The position numbers were made by a program, and so were the translations under genes. Below are positions 1 through 8,592 of a stretch of DNA of 64,000 nt, one piece after another; the stretch's first letter is position 1, and every line of letters starts with the position of its first letter. The stretch is from Halorussus salilacus (GTDB lineage Archaea; Halobacteriota; Halobacteria; Halobacteriales; Haladaptataceae): assembly GCF_024138125.1 (NCBI RefSeq), contig NZ_CP099993.1, positions 2,170,001 through 2,234,000 of the forward strand, read 5' to 3'. The notes beneath the pieces are model-generated. The model had not been told where the DNA came from. It saw only the letters and a list, made by a program, of their open reading frames with translations, and searched no databases.

Positions 1-227
1 GTGACTACCTCGACCATGGGTGGCGACTGCGGCGGCGATTTGCGAGCGACATACCCCCACGGTATGCACCCGCCCGTCAAAACGATGGTGGGTTCGGAGG
101 AGTCGGAGACGCTCGTTTTCGTCGGCGTTTCGGGTTTCGGCGTGGGTACTGGTGTGAGTGGTGCTCGGTTCGGGTCGTGGTGGACTCCGCGAAGCTAGCT
201 ACTCCCGTCACCTATGAGACCGCGACC

Positions 228-277
228 GCACCGCACTGCACCGCATCGCACCGCATCGCATCGCACCGCACCGCACC
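228..277. repeat. Pentanucleotide microsatellite (GCAYC)x10
   Basis: Ten uninterrupted five-base units, nearly all GCACC or GCATC (one GCACT), are read directly from the sequence. The length of 50 bp suggests slippage. It lies in non-coding DNA about 140 bp beyond the 3' end of the minus-strand DUF63 gene. Confidence 0.9.
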
Positions 278-298
278 GCGCCCCCGGCCTCCCCGCGT

Positions 299-329
299 GC
301 GAACTCGCTCGCGGTGCGAGCGAGTTCGC
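299..329. repeat. 14-bp inverted repeat, 3-nt loop
   Basis: The arms GCGAACTCGCTCGC and GCGAGCGAGTTCGC flank GGT. It lies downstream of the minus-strand gene ending at 421 and could act as its terminator, although there is no T-rich tail. Confidence 0.7.
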
Positions 330-420
330 GGCGCGTCCCGTGGTCGGTGGAGAATGGCACACCCGGCGGCCGATGAGGCAGGCCGATACCGCGAGGAAAG
401 CGTCGCTACCGAAACGGTCG

Positions 421-1227
421 TCACCCCGCGAGCGCGAACAGCAGGAGGTTGTGCGCGCCCGGACCCAGCCCGACCGCGGCGACCGCGCCCAGCAGGAGGT
501 AGCCCTCGGCCGGGTCCTCGCGGACGAGGTCGGCGAAGAGCACGACCACGAGCTCGGCGATAGCCAGTTTCACCAGCACGAACAGCCATCCCACGCCGAT
601 GACCTCCGCCGTCGGTAGCTCCGCGGCGACCTCGAGGACGAGCTGGGAGACGGGCGTGCGCTCGCCGAACCCCAGCACGTCGATGCCGACCGCGGTCGAG
701 ACGGCGTCGAGCGCGTGGCCGAACAGCGCCAGCACGCCGACCGCGCCGGTCGCGGCGGCCGCGCCGGGGTACACGCGCCGGGTGGCGGCCCAGAGCACCG
801 CGACGAGCCCGGACGCCACGACGACTCCGACCAGCGGCCAGAACAGCTCCAGTCCGTCTCCCGCCCCGCGAGCCAGCGCGTAGCCGACGACCGCGAGGGC
901 GGTCGTGAGACCGGTCGCACCCAGCGCGCGCTCGACGTTCGCGCCCGCTCGAATCGCTGCGAGCCACACCGTCCCGGCGACCGCGAAGGTGGTCAGGTAG
1001 ACCGCGGGCGTCCCGAACAGCGGTCGGAGGCCGGTCGGCACCCACCCGACCACGTAGAGGACGTGGAGGCTCGACCCGACGAGCACCCACGGGGCCAGCG
1101 CGAGTACGGTCGGCTCCGAGACCGCGAGCTCCGACCGCCAGAGTGCTCCGGCGACCAGCGCCACCGCCGCGAGCAGGGGGACGAGGTACGGCAACGGCGG
1201 GAGCGCGAACCCCTCGGGAAGTACCAT
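421..1227 (-). CDS. DUF63 family membrane protein
   Basis: A 268-residue, very hydrophobic protein with about eight predicted membrane helices. The pattern of a proline-rich start, a central GHALDAVSTAVG segment and a conserved ELPTAEVIG stretch fits the archaeal DUF63 integral membrane family, whose function is unknown. I chose the ATG at 1227 because the protein MVLPEGFALPPLP matches the usual start of the family, while the longer open frame adds 22 residues of low-complexity sequence. It stands alone, divergent from the SPW-repeat gene. Confidence 0.75.
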   Translation of the reverse strand: MVLPEGFALPPLPYLVPLLAAVALVAGALWRSELAVSEPTVLALAPWVLVGSSLHVLYVVGWVPTGLRPLFGTPAVYLTTFAVAGTVWLAAIRAGANVERALGATGLTTALAVVGYALARGAGDGLELFWPLVGVVVASGLVAVLWAATRRVYPGAAAATGAVGVLALFGHALDAVSTAVGIDVLGFGERTPVSQLVLEVAAELPTAEVIGVGWLFVLVKLAIAELVVVLFADLVREDPAEGYLLLGAVAAVGLGPGAHNLLLFALAG

Positions 1228-1413
1228 GCCCGAAACCGCGAAGCGCGGGGCCGAAAGGCTTGCGGTCGCGGCTGTCGGGGGAAGATTCGGCACCCGAGTC
1301 GGCCGCCGCCGACCGCCTGAAACGCCGCGATAGACCGCATTACGGCCGTTTCTCGATTCGGGCCGTTCGACTTAACCCTCTCAACGACCCACTCGTACAC
1401 GGGGGAAATAACG

Positions 1414-1830
1414 ATGAGCGAAACAACGACGACCAGTGATACGAGAGCGACCGACGACAACACCGGCTGGATCTCCGCGGTCATCGCGTTGCTCGGCGGG
1501 TGGCTGGTGGTGTCGGCGTTCCTGTTCGAGCCGCCCGCCGCCAACTTCTGGAACGACATCATCGTGGGGGCCGCCATCGGCATCATCGCGGGCTACAACG
1601 CCATCAGGACCGACGACTACGAGCCCGTCAGCACGGGCGCGGCCTCGCTGGTCGCCCTGCTCGGCCTCTGGATGGTCGTCGCACCGTTCGTATTCGAGGT
1701 GGTGACCGACGCGGCGCTCTGGAGCGACGTCGCGACCGGCGCACTCGTCGCCGCGCTCGGCGCGTACAACGCCTACCAGTCCCGGTCGGCCCCGCGGCGT
1801 AGCGCGACTGCCGAGCCCGAGGGCCGGTGA
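1414..1830 (+). CDS. SPW-repeat membrane protein
   Basis: 138 residues with four membrane helices in two homologous halves. Each half carries a pattern of the type GGWLVVSAFLFEP...WNDIIVGAAIGIIAGYNA and LGLWMVVAPFVFE...WSDVATGALVAALGAYNAY. This is the SPW repeat (Ser-Pro-Trp family), here in degenerate form. The role is unknown and it sits in the cytoplasmic membrane. The N-terminus is a short Thr/Asp-rich cytoplasmic tail and the C-terminus is basic. A possible promoter (GACTTAACC) lies near 1369, so a short leader is likely. Confidence 0.8.
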   Translation: MSETTTTSDTRATDDNTGWISAVIALLGGWLVVSAFLFEPPAANFWNDIIVGAAIGIIAGYNAIRTDDYEPVSTGAASLVALLGLWMVVAPFVFEVVTDAALWSDVATGALVAALGAYNAYQSRSAPRRSATAEPEGR

Positions 1831-2120
1831 ACCGACCGACCCGTGAACCGACCGACCCGCCCGCTTTTACCGAACTCCCGAGTCGACGACCTACGAGCGC
1901 GACGCGAGACTCCCGAACGAAACCGGATTCGATATCCCGGCATTCGATTTATGCTTGCCCGTCCGTCGTAGCGAACGCTCGTCTCGGTGCCTCGGCCACG
2001 ACTCTCGCGACCGTCGTTCGAGTTCCGGGCCGTGAGGAGAGTGTTCGGAGAAGCCAGTCAGGGGACGGGAGTTCCGGAGAGCCCTCGGCGCGCTCGCGTC
2101 GCTCGGCGTGACTCTAGCTG

Positions 2121-2146
2121 GCGTGCGCGCAGGACTGCGCGCACGC
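2121..2146. repeat. 10-bp inverted repeat, 6-nt loop
   Basis: GCGTGCGCGC and GCGCGCACGC flank AGGACT, in the intergenic region between the SPW and DUF302 genes. Confidence 0.75.
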
Positions 2147-2207
2147 CGGAATCCCGCTGACGACATCGCGCGTCGGCGCGTCGAACGTCGACGGGCTTCA
2201 TGGGGTG

Positions 2208-2245
2208 ACTCGCGCGAACGCGAGCGCGCTCGCGTTCGCGCGAGT
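2208..2245. repeat. Perfect 38-bp palindrome
   Basis: Both strands read identically over 38 bases, starting ACTCGCGCGAACGCGAGCG with no central loop. It is intergenic. A zero-loop palindrome of this size is not a typical terminator. Confidence 0.9.
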
Positions 2246-2401
2246 GTCGAGTCCGTCTCCATGCGCGCGCTGGTTCCGGACGGGAGACCCGGACCGAACG
2301 CGGAAACGAACGGTCTCATCCCTGCGGGGAGCGAACCGACGAGCGGTGCGTTCGCCGCGAACGAGTCGGGCTCGGTTCCGGCTCCGCCGCGGACCGGGGA
2401 G

Positions 2402-2431
2402 CGGCCGGTCGAACGGCCGTTCGACCGGCCG
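2402..2431. repeat. Perfect 30-bp palindrome
   Basis: CGGCCGGTCGAACGG followed by its exact reverse complement, with no loop. It is intergenic, 76 bp beyond the end of the minus-strand DUF302 gene. Confidence 0.9.
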
Positions 2432-2506
2432 AAAGCGGTCGGTTCTCCCTCCCCGCCCCCGATAAACCCCATTCCGATTTACCGAATACGGCTCGGTGGG
2501 GTTCGA

Positions 2507-3025
2507 CTACTCCGCGCCGGTCGCGAGCGACCGGAGGACGCTCGCGACCTGCTCGGCCACCATCCCCGGCGCGTCGATGCCGTGTCGCCCGGCGACCCAC
2601 GTCGGGTCGTTGTAGGTGACGTTGACCGCGTCGCCGTCCTCCCAGACCAGCATCTTCTGCGGGAGGTCCATGCCCGTGGTCTGACTCTGTTGCATCAGCT
2701 GGGTTCCGATCTGGGGGTTCCCGAACAGGAACAGGGTCGTCGGCGGGAGGTCCGTCCCCGCCGACTCGGCGTTCTCGGCGTGGTCGACCGTCGTCACCAG
2801 CGTCATGTCGGCGCTGTCCTCGATGTCCGACCGGATGCGTTCGACCGTCGCCTCGAAGTCCCCGTCGCTCTCGACCGTGACGAGTCCGGCGTCGTCGCCC
2901 TCGTCGGTGGTCGTCTCCTCGCTCGCGGTGGTCGTCTCGTCCTGCCCGGCCGCGACGCCCGCGAAGGCGAGGCCGCCCGCGAGGCCGGTCGCTCGAAGGA
3001 ACGCGCGTCGATTGGTATCGCTCAT
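2507..3025 (-). CDS. Tat-exported DUF302 domain protein
   Basis: 172 residues. It starts MSDTNRRAFLRATGLAGG, a twin-arginine signal with RR at 6-7 and a hydrophobic stretch ending near AAGQ, so it should be folded and then exported. A Thr/Glu spacer follows. Residues about 50-172 match the DUF302 fold (paired TLVTTVDHAENAE and TTLFLFGNPQIGT..LMQ segments, then DLPQKMLVW). This family of unknown function is often linked to sulfur or small-molecule handling in other bacteria. The longer upstream frame was rejected because the Tat signal must begin the protein. Confidence 0.8.
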   Translation of the reverse strand: MSDTNRRAFLRATGLAGGLAFAGVAAGQDETTTASEETTTDEGDDAGLVTVESDGDFEATVERIRSDIEDSADMTLVTTVDHAENAESAGTDLPPTTLFLFGNPQIGTQLMQQSQTTGMDLPQKMLVWEDGDAVNVTYNDPTWVAGRHGIDAPGMVAEQVASVLRSLATGAE

Positions 3026-3128
3026 GGCTCGTCGAGACGACGGCGTCCGGACGGGTAAGTATCGGGAGGCTAGACGGTCGGAACGGAAGTTTGGGTCGAC
3101 GAACGGAGCGGGCAATCGGTCGTTTCGG

Positions 3129-4109
3129 TCACTCCTCCCACGGCTCGCCGCCCTGCTGGTCGCCGAACAGTTCGCGCATCAGGGTCACGATGCTCTCGGG
3201 CGGGAACTGGCCGCGCTCGGTCACGATGGCGTCGACGTACCGCGGCGGGGTCACGTCGAACGCCGGGTTCTCGACGGTGAGACCGTCGCCGCCGTCGTCG
3301 CCGTTTATCTCGACCTCCTCGTCGAGCGCGAGGACCTCGCGCTCGTCGCGCATCTCGATCTCGACGGTGTGGCCGGTCATCGTGTCGGGGTGGAACTTGA
3401 GCGTCTGGGCCGCGACCATGACGGGGACGCCGCGCTCGCGGGCGTTGACCGCGAGCCCGGAGGTCCCGATCTTGTTGATGACCGACCCGTCGGCCGCGAT
3501 GGAGTCTGCGCCAACGAGGACGTGGTCGGTCTCGTCGAGGTACCGGCGGGCGGCGTTGTCGACGACGAGCGTGACGGGAACGTCCCACTCGCGCAACTCT
3601 CTGGCGGTGATGTGGCCCTGCTTTCGCGGGCGGGTCTCCTTGACGATGGCCGAGACGTCCTTGCCCTGGTCGAGCGCCGCCTCGACGCACGAGAGCGCGT
3701 CGGTCGAGTGGCAGTGGGTCATCACGGTGTCGCCGTCCCGGAGGCGGTTCGCGCCGATGCGGCCGAGGTTGTCCTGAGCTTGGTCGAGTCCGGTCCGGAA
3801 CTCCTCGGCCCCGTCGAGGACGCTCGCGCGCAACGCCTCGACCGACCCGCCCTCCATCCCGCGGAGGACGTACCGGATGGCGTTCGGCAGGCTGACCGCG
3901 GTCGGCCGGGTCTCGACGAGGCGGCGACCCGCCGCGCGCATCTCCGCCCGGAACGCCTCGGGCGCGTCGGCCGCGCTTTCGTCGGCCTGCACCGACAGCG
4001 CCTCGGCCGCGGCGTCGGCGATAGTCGCCGCACCCCGAATCTCCATCGTGGCGATGTCCTCCGCCGCCGCATCGACGGTCGGGTGGACCTCTGACTCGCT
4101 TGCTTCCAT
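3129..4109 (-). CDS. Ribose-1,5-bisphosphate isomerase
   Basis: 326 residues of the eIF2B-alpha/MtnA-like superfamily. It converts ribose 1,5-bisphosphate to ribulose 1,5-bisphosphate in the archaeal pentose-bisphosphate route of nucleoside degradation. The motif MTHCHSTDA puts Cys at 133 and VLVGADSI puts Asp at 202, the same numbers as the catalytic Cys133 and Asp202 known for the Thermococcus enzyme. NKIGTSGLAVNARERGVPV is also typical of the family. It is head-to-head with deoC, with 95 bp between the starts, which supports a role in recycling nucleoside sugars. Confidence 0.85.
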   Translation of the reverse strand: MEASESEVHPTVDAAAEDIATMEIRGAATIADAAAEALSVQADESAADAPEAFRAEMRAAGRRLVETRPTAVSLPNAIRYVLRGMEGGSVEALRASVLDGAEEFRTGLDQAQDNLGRIGANRLRDGDTVMTHCHSTDALSCVEAALDQGKDVSAIVKETRPRKQGHITARELREWDVPVTLVVDNAARRYLDETDHVLVGADSIAADGSVINKIGTSGLAVNARERGVPVMVAAQTLKFHPDTMTGHTVEIEMRDEREVLALDEEVEINGDDGGDGLTVENPAFDVTPPRYVDAIVTERGQFPPESIVTLMRELFGDQQGGEPWEE

Positions 4110-4173
4110 GCCCGCGAGTACGGGTCGGGAGGGGAAAAGCCAACGGGTGACGACGACCGAACGCGAAGACGAC

Positions 4174-4182
4174 CTTTTTATC
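4174..4182 (+). promoter_or_regulatory. TATA box of deoC
   Basis: CTTTTTATC lies 23-31 nt upstream of the deoC ATG, so the transcript is probably leaderless. Confidence 0.6.
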
Positions 4183-4204
4183 GCCCACGCGAGACACTCC
4201 GAGT

Positions 4205-4846
4205 ATGAACGAATCCGAACTCGCCGCCAAGATAGACCACACGGTCCTGGGACCGGAGACGACCCTCGGGGACGTAGAGCGGGTCCTCGACGAGGCCGCC
4301 GAGTACGGCATGAACGCCTGCATCCCGCCCTGCTACGTCGCCGAGGCTGAAGAATACGCCCCGGACGTGACCCTCGCCACGGTCGTCGGCTTCCCCCACG
4401 GCCAGCACGCCACCGCGGCCAAGCGCGAGGAGGCCGCCATCGCCGACGACGACGGCGCCGACGAGATAGACGTGGTGGTCAACGTCGGCCGCCTGAAGGC
4501 CGGAGAGCGCGAGGCGGTCCGCGAGGACATCGAGGAGGTCGTCGCCGCGGTCCCGATTCCGGTGAAGGTCATCATCGAGACCGCGCTCCTCACCGACGAG
4601 GAGAAGCGCGCGGCGTGCGAGGCCGCGAAGGCGGCCGACGCCGACTTCGTCAAGACATCGACCGGATTTGCCGACGGGGGCGCGAAGGTCCCGGACGTGG
4701 AACTCATGAGCGAGTACCTCCCCGTGAAGGCCAGCGGCGGTATCGGCGACTACGAGAAAGCGAAGGCGATGCTCGACGCCGGGGCCGAGCGCATCGGCGC
4801 GAGTTCGGGCGTCGAAATCGTCGAGGACTTCCGGCGGAACGGCTAG
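4205..4846 (+). CDS. deoC: Deoxyribose-phosphate aldolase
   Basis: 213 residues, the usual archaeal DeoC length. It cleaves 2-deoxyribose 5-phosphate to glyceraldehyde 3-phosphate and acetaldehyde. The Schiff-base lysine is in DFVKTSTGF (Lys150). The relay residues are in [10 protein letters not shown] (Asp89) and [10 protein letters not shown] (Lys175). The start at 4205 follows a TATA box at the distance expected for a leaderless transcript. It is divergent from the ribose-bisphosphate isomerase gene, so the two may share control. Confidence 0.95.
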   Translation: MNESELAAKIDHTVLGPETTLGDVERVLDEAAEYGMNACIPPCYVAEAEEYAPDVTLATVVGFPHGQHATAAKREEAAIADDDGADEIDVVVNVGRLKAGEREAVREDIEEVVAAVPIPVKVIIETALLTDEEKRAACEAAKAADADFVKTSTGFADGGAKVPDVELMSEYLPVKASGGIGDYEKAKAMLDAGAERIGASSGVEIVEDFRRNG

Positions 4847-4906
4847 GTCGCGGCCGGGCCCGCGGTCGACCGTCCGAGGTCTGGCGGTCGAGAGCGGTCT
4901 GACGGT

Positions 4907-4939
4907 CGAGAGCGGCCGGTCGCCGACCGGCCGCTCTCG
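4907..4939. terminator. 16-bp hairpin between convergent genes
   Basis: CGAGAGCGGCCGGTCG and its exact complement are separated by one base. It lies between the 3' ends of deoC and the exchanger gene and could terminate both. It belongs to the larger set of unrelated near-perfect palindromes in this window. Confidence 0.5.
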
Positions 4940-4986
4940 GGCGCACAACGATCTCGAATCGGACACGAGAAGCGAAGGGTTGGCGC

Positions 4987-5997
4987 TCAGAGCACGAGTC
5001 CCGTCACGCCGACGCTCTCCAGGAGCATCCAGCCGACGAAGACCGCGTAGGTCGCGAGCAGGGCGTAGGCCTCGGTGTCGGTGAGTTCGAGGTCGGTCCG
5101 CATGACCCCGAACAGCAGGACGGTCGCGAGCGTGAGCACGCCCATCATCGGCGCGGCGAGTTCGAAGTCGATGGCGGTCGCGCCCGCGAGCAGGACGCCG
5201 ACCGGGATGGCGACCAGCAGGTCGAAGACGTTGCTCCCGAGTGCGTTGGCGAGGCTGGTCACGTCTCCGCCCTTCCGGGCCGACCGGACGCTCACGAACG
5301 CGTCGGGGATGCTGGTGCCAGCCGCGACCACCGTCAGCCCCCAGAAGAAACTCGGCGTGTCGAACGCCTCGCCGAAGCCGATGGCCGCCCGGACCAGTCC
5401 CTCGACGCCGACGAGGATGACGAGGAGGCCGACCGCGAGCAGGCCCCACAGCCGGGGGGCGCTCACGCCCGCGGTCTCGCGCTCCTCGCGCAGGTCGCGG
5501 GCGTCCTGAATCTGGATGAACACGTACAGGCCGTAGAGCGCGATGGGGAGCAACGCGAGCGGGCGGGTGAGTTCCCCGACGAGGCGGTCGCCGCCGGTCG
5601 GGTGGTAGATGACCGCGAACGAGAAGGTAAGCAGGAGGACCGCGACCGAGATCATGTAGAACTGGGCCTCCTTGAACACGAGGTCGCGGTTCGACTGGAG
5701 CTGGCCCCGCCCGGCGAGCGCCGACGCGCCGGGGATGACGAGGATGTTGAAGATGGCCGACCCCACGATGGCCGCCACGCCGAGCTCGAAGTCGCCGTGG
5801 ACCAGCGCGGCCAGGACCACGCTCGAAAGCTCGGGGAAGCTCGACCCGATGGCGACGATGACCGCGCCCTGGACGACCGCCGGAATCCCGTAGTAGCCCG
5901 CCAGCCTCTCGGCCGAGCGTTCGAGGACCGCGCTGCCCTTCCAGACGACCGCGGTGGAGGCGGCGGCGAGCACGACGTACCAGACCAGAAGCCACAT
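4987..5997 (-). CDS. Sodium/calcium exchanger family (CaCA) protein
   Basis: 336 residues with about ten membrane helices in two inverted halves. Each half has the alpha-repeat signature of cation/Ca2+ antiporters: AIGSSFPELSSVV near residue 50 and VAAGTSIPDAFVSV plus ALGSNVFDLLVAIPVG in the second half. The acidic residues in SSFPE and TSIPD are the expected ion ligands. It probably exports Ca2+ or a similar ion against Na+ or H+. The open frame continues far upstream, but that part reads antisense to the next gene, so I start at the ATG at 5997. Confidence 0.85.
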   Translation of the reverse strand: MWLLVWYVVLAAASTAVVWKGSAVLERSAERLAGYYGIPAVVQGAVIVAIGSSFPELSSVVLAALVHGDFELGVAAIVGSAIFNILVIPGASALAGRGQLQSNRDLVFKEAQFYMISVAVLLLTFSFAVIYHPTGGDRLVGELTRPLALLPIALYGLYVFIQIQDARDLREERETAGVSAPRLWGLLAVGLLVILVGVEGLVRAAIGFGEAFDTPSFFWGLTVVAAGTSIPDAFVSVRSARKGGDVTSLANALGSNVFDLLVAIPVGVLLAGATAIDFELAAPMMGVLTLATVLLFGVMRTDLELTDTEAYALLATYAVFVGWMLLESVGVTGLVL

Positions 5998-6048
5998 GCC
6001 CCCCACTGCTCGCTGGCGGGTGTTGGTCGTTACGGAACCCGACCGTTC

Positions 6049-6085
6049 GGCGCGGAGGGCCGCGCGAGGCGCGGCCCTCCGCGCC
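6049..6085. repeat. 17-bp inverted repeat, 3-nt loop
   Basis: GGCGCGGAGGGCCGCGC and its exact complement flank GAG. It sits between divergent genes (exchanger and methylthiotransferase), so it is unlikely to be a terminator. Confidence 0.85.
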
Positions 6086-6148
6086 GTTGGGTGGTGGCGA
6101 TTCGCGCCGTTGGTGGTACCGATTCGCGCCGTTGGGTGGTACCAATCC
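6081..6148. repeat. Three tandem 22-23-bp repeats
   Basis: Three head-to-tail units begin GCGCCGTTGG at 6081, 6104 and 6126 and differ at a few positions. They lie just upstream of the methylthiotransferase start at 6190. They could be slippage products or regulator sites. Confidence 0.75.
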
Positions 6149-6189
6149 GTCGCGCTTTTGGCCGCGTAGCTGTAACGGACCCGTAGCGA

Positions 6190-7440
6190 ATGGCCCGCTA
6201 TCACATCGAGACCTACGGATGCACGTCCAACCGGGGCGAGAGCCGCCAGATAGAGCGGCGGTTGCGCGACGCGGGACACCACCCGGTAGACGGCCCCGAG
6301 GAGGCCGACGTCGCCATCCTCAACACCTGCACCGTGGTCGAGAAGACCGAGCGCAACATGCTCCGGCGGGCCGAGGAGTTGGGCGAGGAGACCGCCGACC
6401 TCATCGTGACCGGCTGCATGGCGCTCGCGCAGGGCGAGCAGTTCCGCGAGGCCGGGGTCGACGCCGACGTGCTCCACTGGGACGAGGTGCCGACCGCGGT
6501 CACGAACGGCGAGTGCCCGACGACGACCCCCGACGCCGAGCCGGTGCTGGACGGCGTCATCGGCATCCTCCCCATCGCGCGGGGGTGCATGTCCGACTGC
6601 TCGTACTGCATCACGAAGCGGGCGACCGGGAAGATAGACTCCCCGCCCGTCGAGGAGAACGTCGAGAAGGCCCGCGCGCTGGTCCACGCTGGCGCGAAGG
6701 AGATACGCATCACGGGTCAGGACACTGGCGTCTACGGCTGGGACGACGGCGAGCGCAAGCTCCACGAACTCCTCGAACGCATCTGCGCCATCGAGGGCGA
6801 CTTCCGGGTCCGGGTCGGGATGGCCAATCCCAAGGGCGTCCACGGCATCCGCGAGGAACTCGCGGAAGTGTTCGCCGAGAACGAGAAGCTCTACAACTTC
6901 ATCCACGCGCCGGTCCAGTCGGGGAGCGACGACGTGCTGGGCGACATGCGACGCCAGCATCAGGTCGAAGAATACGTCGAGATCGTCGAGACGTTCGACC
7001 GATTCCTCGACTACTGGACCCTCTCGACCGACTTCATCGTGGGCTTCCCGACCGAGACCGAGGAGGACCACGCCCAGAGCATGGCCCTGCTCCGGGAGAC
7101 CCGCCCGGAGAAAATAAACGTCACCCGGTTCTCGAAGCGCCCCGGCACCGACGCCGCCGACCTGAAGGGGCTGGGCGGGACCGCGAAGAAGGAGCGCTCG
7201 AAGGAGATGACCGACTGCAAGATGGAGGTCGTCGGCGAGGCCTACGACTCGATGGTCGGAGAGACCCACGAGGTGCTGGTCGTCGAGGAGGGCACCGGCG
7301 ACTCGGTGAAGTGCTACGACGAGGCCTACCGGCAGGTCGTGGTGCAGAACGCCACCGAGTACGGCCTCGAACCCGGCGACTTCGCCGACGTGGAGATTAC
7401 CGGTCACAGCACGGTGTACGCCTTCGGCGAACCGGTCTGA
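6190..7440 (+). CDS. tRNA t6A37 methylthiotransferase (archaeal MtaB/CDKAL1 type)
   Basis: 416 residues. This radical-SAM enzyme converts N6-threonylcarbamoyladenosine-37 of tRNA to its 2-methylthio form. The N-terminal UPF0004 domain carries the Cys ligands of the second iron-sulfur cluster (YGCTSN at Cys11, LNTCTV near 47, VTGCMA near 78). The radical-SAM triad CMSDCSYC has Cys at 133, 137 and 140. A C-terminal TRAM-like segment (about 350-416) should bind tRNA. It is a single gene, convergent with the CDF gene downstream. Confidence 0.9.
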   Translation: MARYHIETYGCTSNRGESRQIERRLRDAGHHPVDGPEEADVAILNTCTVVEKTERNMLRRAEELGEETADLIVTGCMALAQGEQFREAGVDADVLHWDEVPTAVTNGECPTTTPDAEPVLDGVIGILPIARGCMSDCSYCITKRATGKIDSPPVEENVEKARALVHAGAKEIRITGQDTGVYGWDDGERKLHELLERICAIEGDFRVRVGMANPKGVHGIREELAEVFAENEKLYNFIHAPVQSGSDDVLGDMRRQHQVEEYVEIVETFDRFLDYWTLSTDFIVGFPTETEEDHAQSMALLRETRPEKINVTRFSKRPGTDAADLKGLGGTAKKERSKEMTDCKMEVVGEAYDSMVGETHEVLVVEEGTGDSVKCYDEAYRQVVVQNATEYGLEPGDFADVEITGHSTVYAFGEPV

Positions 7441-7501
7441 CCGCTCGTCACTCCTCTGTCCCGCGTCGCTCCTTCGTCCGGCGTCACTTCTCCTCCCCGC
7501 G

Positions 7502-8422
7502 TCACTCCTCGGCGTTGCCGACCAGTCGCTCTATCTCCTCGTCGTCTTTCCACTCGCCGAGTTCCTTCGGGTCGACGTGGACGAACACGTCGTCGACCTG
7601 GTCGAGCGCCCGGATGGACTCCATCACCTCGGTCTCGATGTCGTGGGCCTCCATCAGGGTGCGGTCGCCCTCGACCTCGATGTGGAGGCTCACGTCGATC
7701 TCCGGGCCGACGTAGTGAGCGATCACGTCGTGTGCGCCCTCGACGTCCGGGTGGACGAGCGCGCGCCGGACGATTTCGACCCGGAGGTCCTCGGGCGGCG
7801 CGCTGCCGACGAGGTAATCGACGTTGTCCTCGACGATCTCGTAGCCGGTGTAGAGGATGCCGAGCGCGACCACGCCCGCCGCGGCGGGGTCGAGCGCGGG
7901 CACGCCGAGGTTTGCGCCGACCACGCCGACCAGCGCCGCGCTCGCGGTCAGGATGTCGATGCGGTTGTCGAGCGCGGTCGCGCGGAGCGCGGGCGAGTGG
8001 GTCTCGTCGGCGACCCGCAGGCAGTACCGATAGAGGCCGTACTTGACCGCGGCGGTGCCAGCGAGCACCGCGACCGCGGTCGGCGCGGTCGTGACCGCGA
8101 TGTCCCCGGACAGCACCGCGGTGGTCGCCTGCCACAGCACCGCGCCGCCCGCCGCGAACACCCCGAGCGCGACGAACAGCGAGACGAACGGCTCGATGCG
8201 CTCGTGGCCGTGGGGATGGCTGAAGTCGGGCGGTCGGGTCGTGAGGTACAGCCCCGCGACCACGACCGCGCTGTAGGCCACGTCGGCGAGGCTGTTGACC
8301 GCCTCTGACCCGACCGCGAGGCTCCCGGTCGTCGCCCACACCGCGGCCTTGGCGACGACCAGTCCGGCGTTGACCGCGAGCACGAGCGCGCCGACACGCC
8401 GGACGGCGTCCTTCCGGCTCAT
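7502..8422 (-). CDS. Cation diffusion facilitator family metal transporter
   Basis: 306 residues: six membrane helices (residues about 10-200), then a cytoplasmic beta-alpha-beta domain (200-295). The helix-5 site reads ALDNRID (D-x3-D). The helix-2 site reads GSEAVNSLAD, with Asn where zinc-type CDF proteins usually have His, which hints at a metal other than zinc. The sequence HPHGHERIEP is the usual His-rich loop. It ends with a HVDPKELGEWK motif shared with the paralogue at 31876-32790. The Cys-rich microprotein gene lies 77 bp upstream on the same strand, so the two may be cotranscribed. The start at 8422 was chosen by family length. Confidence 0.85.
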   Translation of the reverse strand: MSRKDAVRRVGALVLAVNAGLVVAKAAVWATTGSLAVGSEAVNSLADVAYSAVVVAGLYLTTRPPDFSHPHGHERIEPFVSLFVALGVFAAGGAVLWQATTAVLSGDIAVTTAPTAVAVLAGTAAVKYGLYRYCLRVADETHSPALRATALDNRIDILTASAALVGVVGANLGVPALDPAAAGVVALGILYTGYEIVEDNVDYLVGSAPPEDLRVEIVRRALVHPDVEGAHDVIAHYVGPEIDVSLHIEVEGDRTLMEAHDIETEVMESIRALDQVDDVFVHVDPKELGEWKDDEEIERLVGNAEE

Positions 8423-8499
8423 CGGGCGTTCGTTGCGCCCGCGGAAAGAAGGGTGTATCGCTCTCGGCCCCGATTCTTCGGGTGCGACCCGAGCGTCGG

Positions 8500-8592
8500 T
8501 CAGCAACAGCCCGTTCCGCAACAGCCACAGCAGACGACGAGCGTGCAGTCGGAGTCGGTGCGACGGTCGGTGGGACAGCGGTCGTCAGACAT
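8500..8592 (-). CDS. Cys-rich 30-residue microprotein
   Basis: A 30-residue protein too short for ordinary gene finding. It starts MSDDRCPTDRRTDSDC and ends in the cluster CCGCCGTGCC: eight Cys in all, six of them in the last ten residues. A TATA-like AGTTTATCC on the minus strand (8620-8629) sits at leaderless distance from the ATG, and the codons show high GC at third positions. The Cys cluster should bind metal (metallothionein-like) or be redox active. It lies between a CDF metal transporter and a divergent HxlR regulator that itself has a Cys-rich tail. Function is inferred only from this context. Confidence 0.6.
   Translation of the reverse strand: MSDDRCPTDRRTDSDCTLVVCCGCCGTGCC

Larger units (their letters stand above)
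1..420. other. Non-coding left end of the window
   Basis: I find no convincing gene here. An open frame runs from base 1 to 198 but has neither haloarchaeal codon bias nor a recognisable product, so it may be chance or the tail of something outside the window. The stretch holds a pentanucleotide microsatellite and, just after it, a 14-bp hairpin, both listed separately. Confidence 0.5.
1831..2506. other. 676-bp intergenic region with palindromes
   Basis: No gene with haloarchaeal codon bias is visible on either strand. The region contains three GC-rich inverted repeats (2121-2146, 2208-2245, 2402-2431). A weaker stem, AACCCCA...TGGGGTT, at about 2465-2500 just downstream of the minus-strand DUF302 gene may be its terminator. 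Confidence 0.5.

Noticed and set aside
1-198. Open frame of 65 codons at the window edge
   Set aside because: No family, no promoter context and weak codon bias; it could be the end of an outside gene but nothing supports this.
4987-7407. Single 806-codon frame on the minus strand
   Set aside because: Only the part from 5997 down is the exchanger. The rest is antisense to the methylthiotransferase gene and reads as a shadow.
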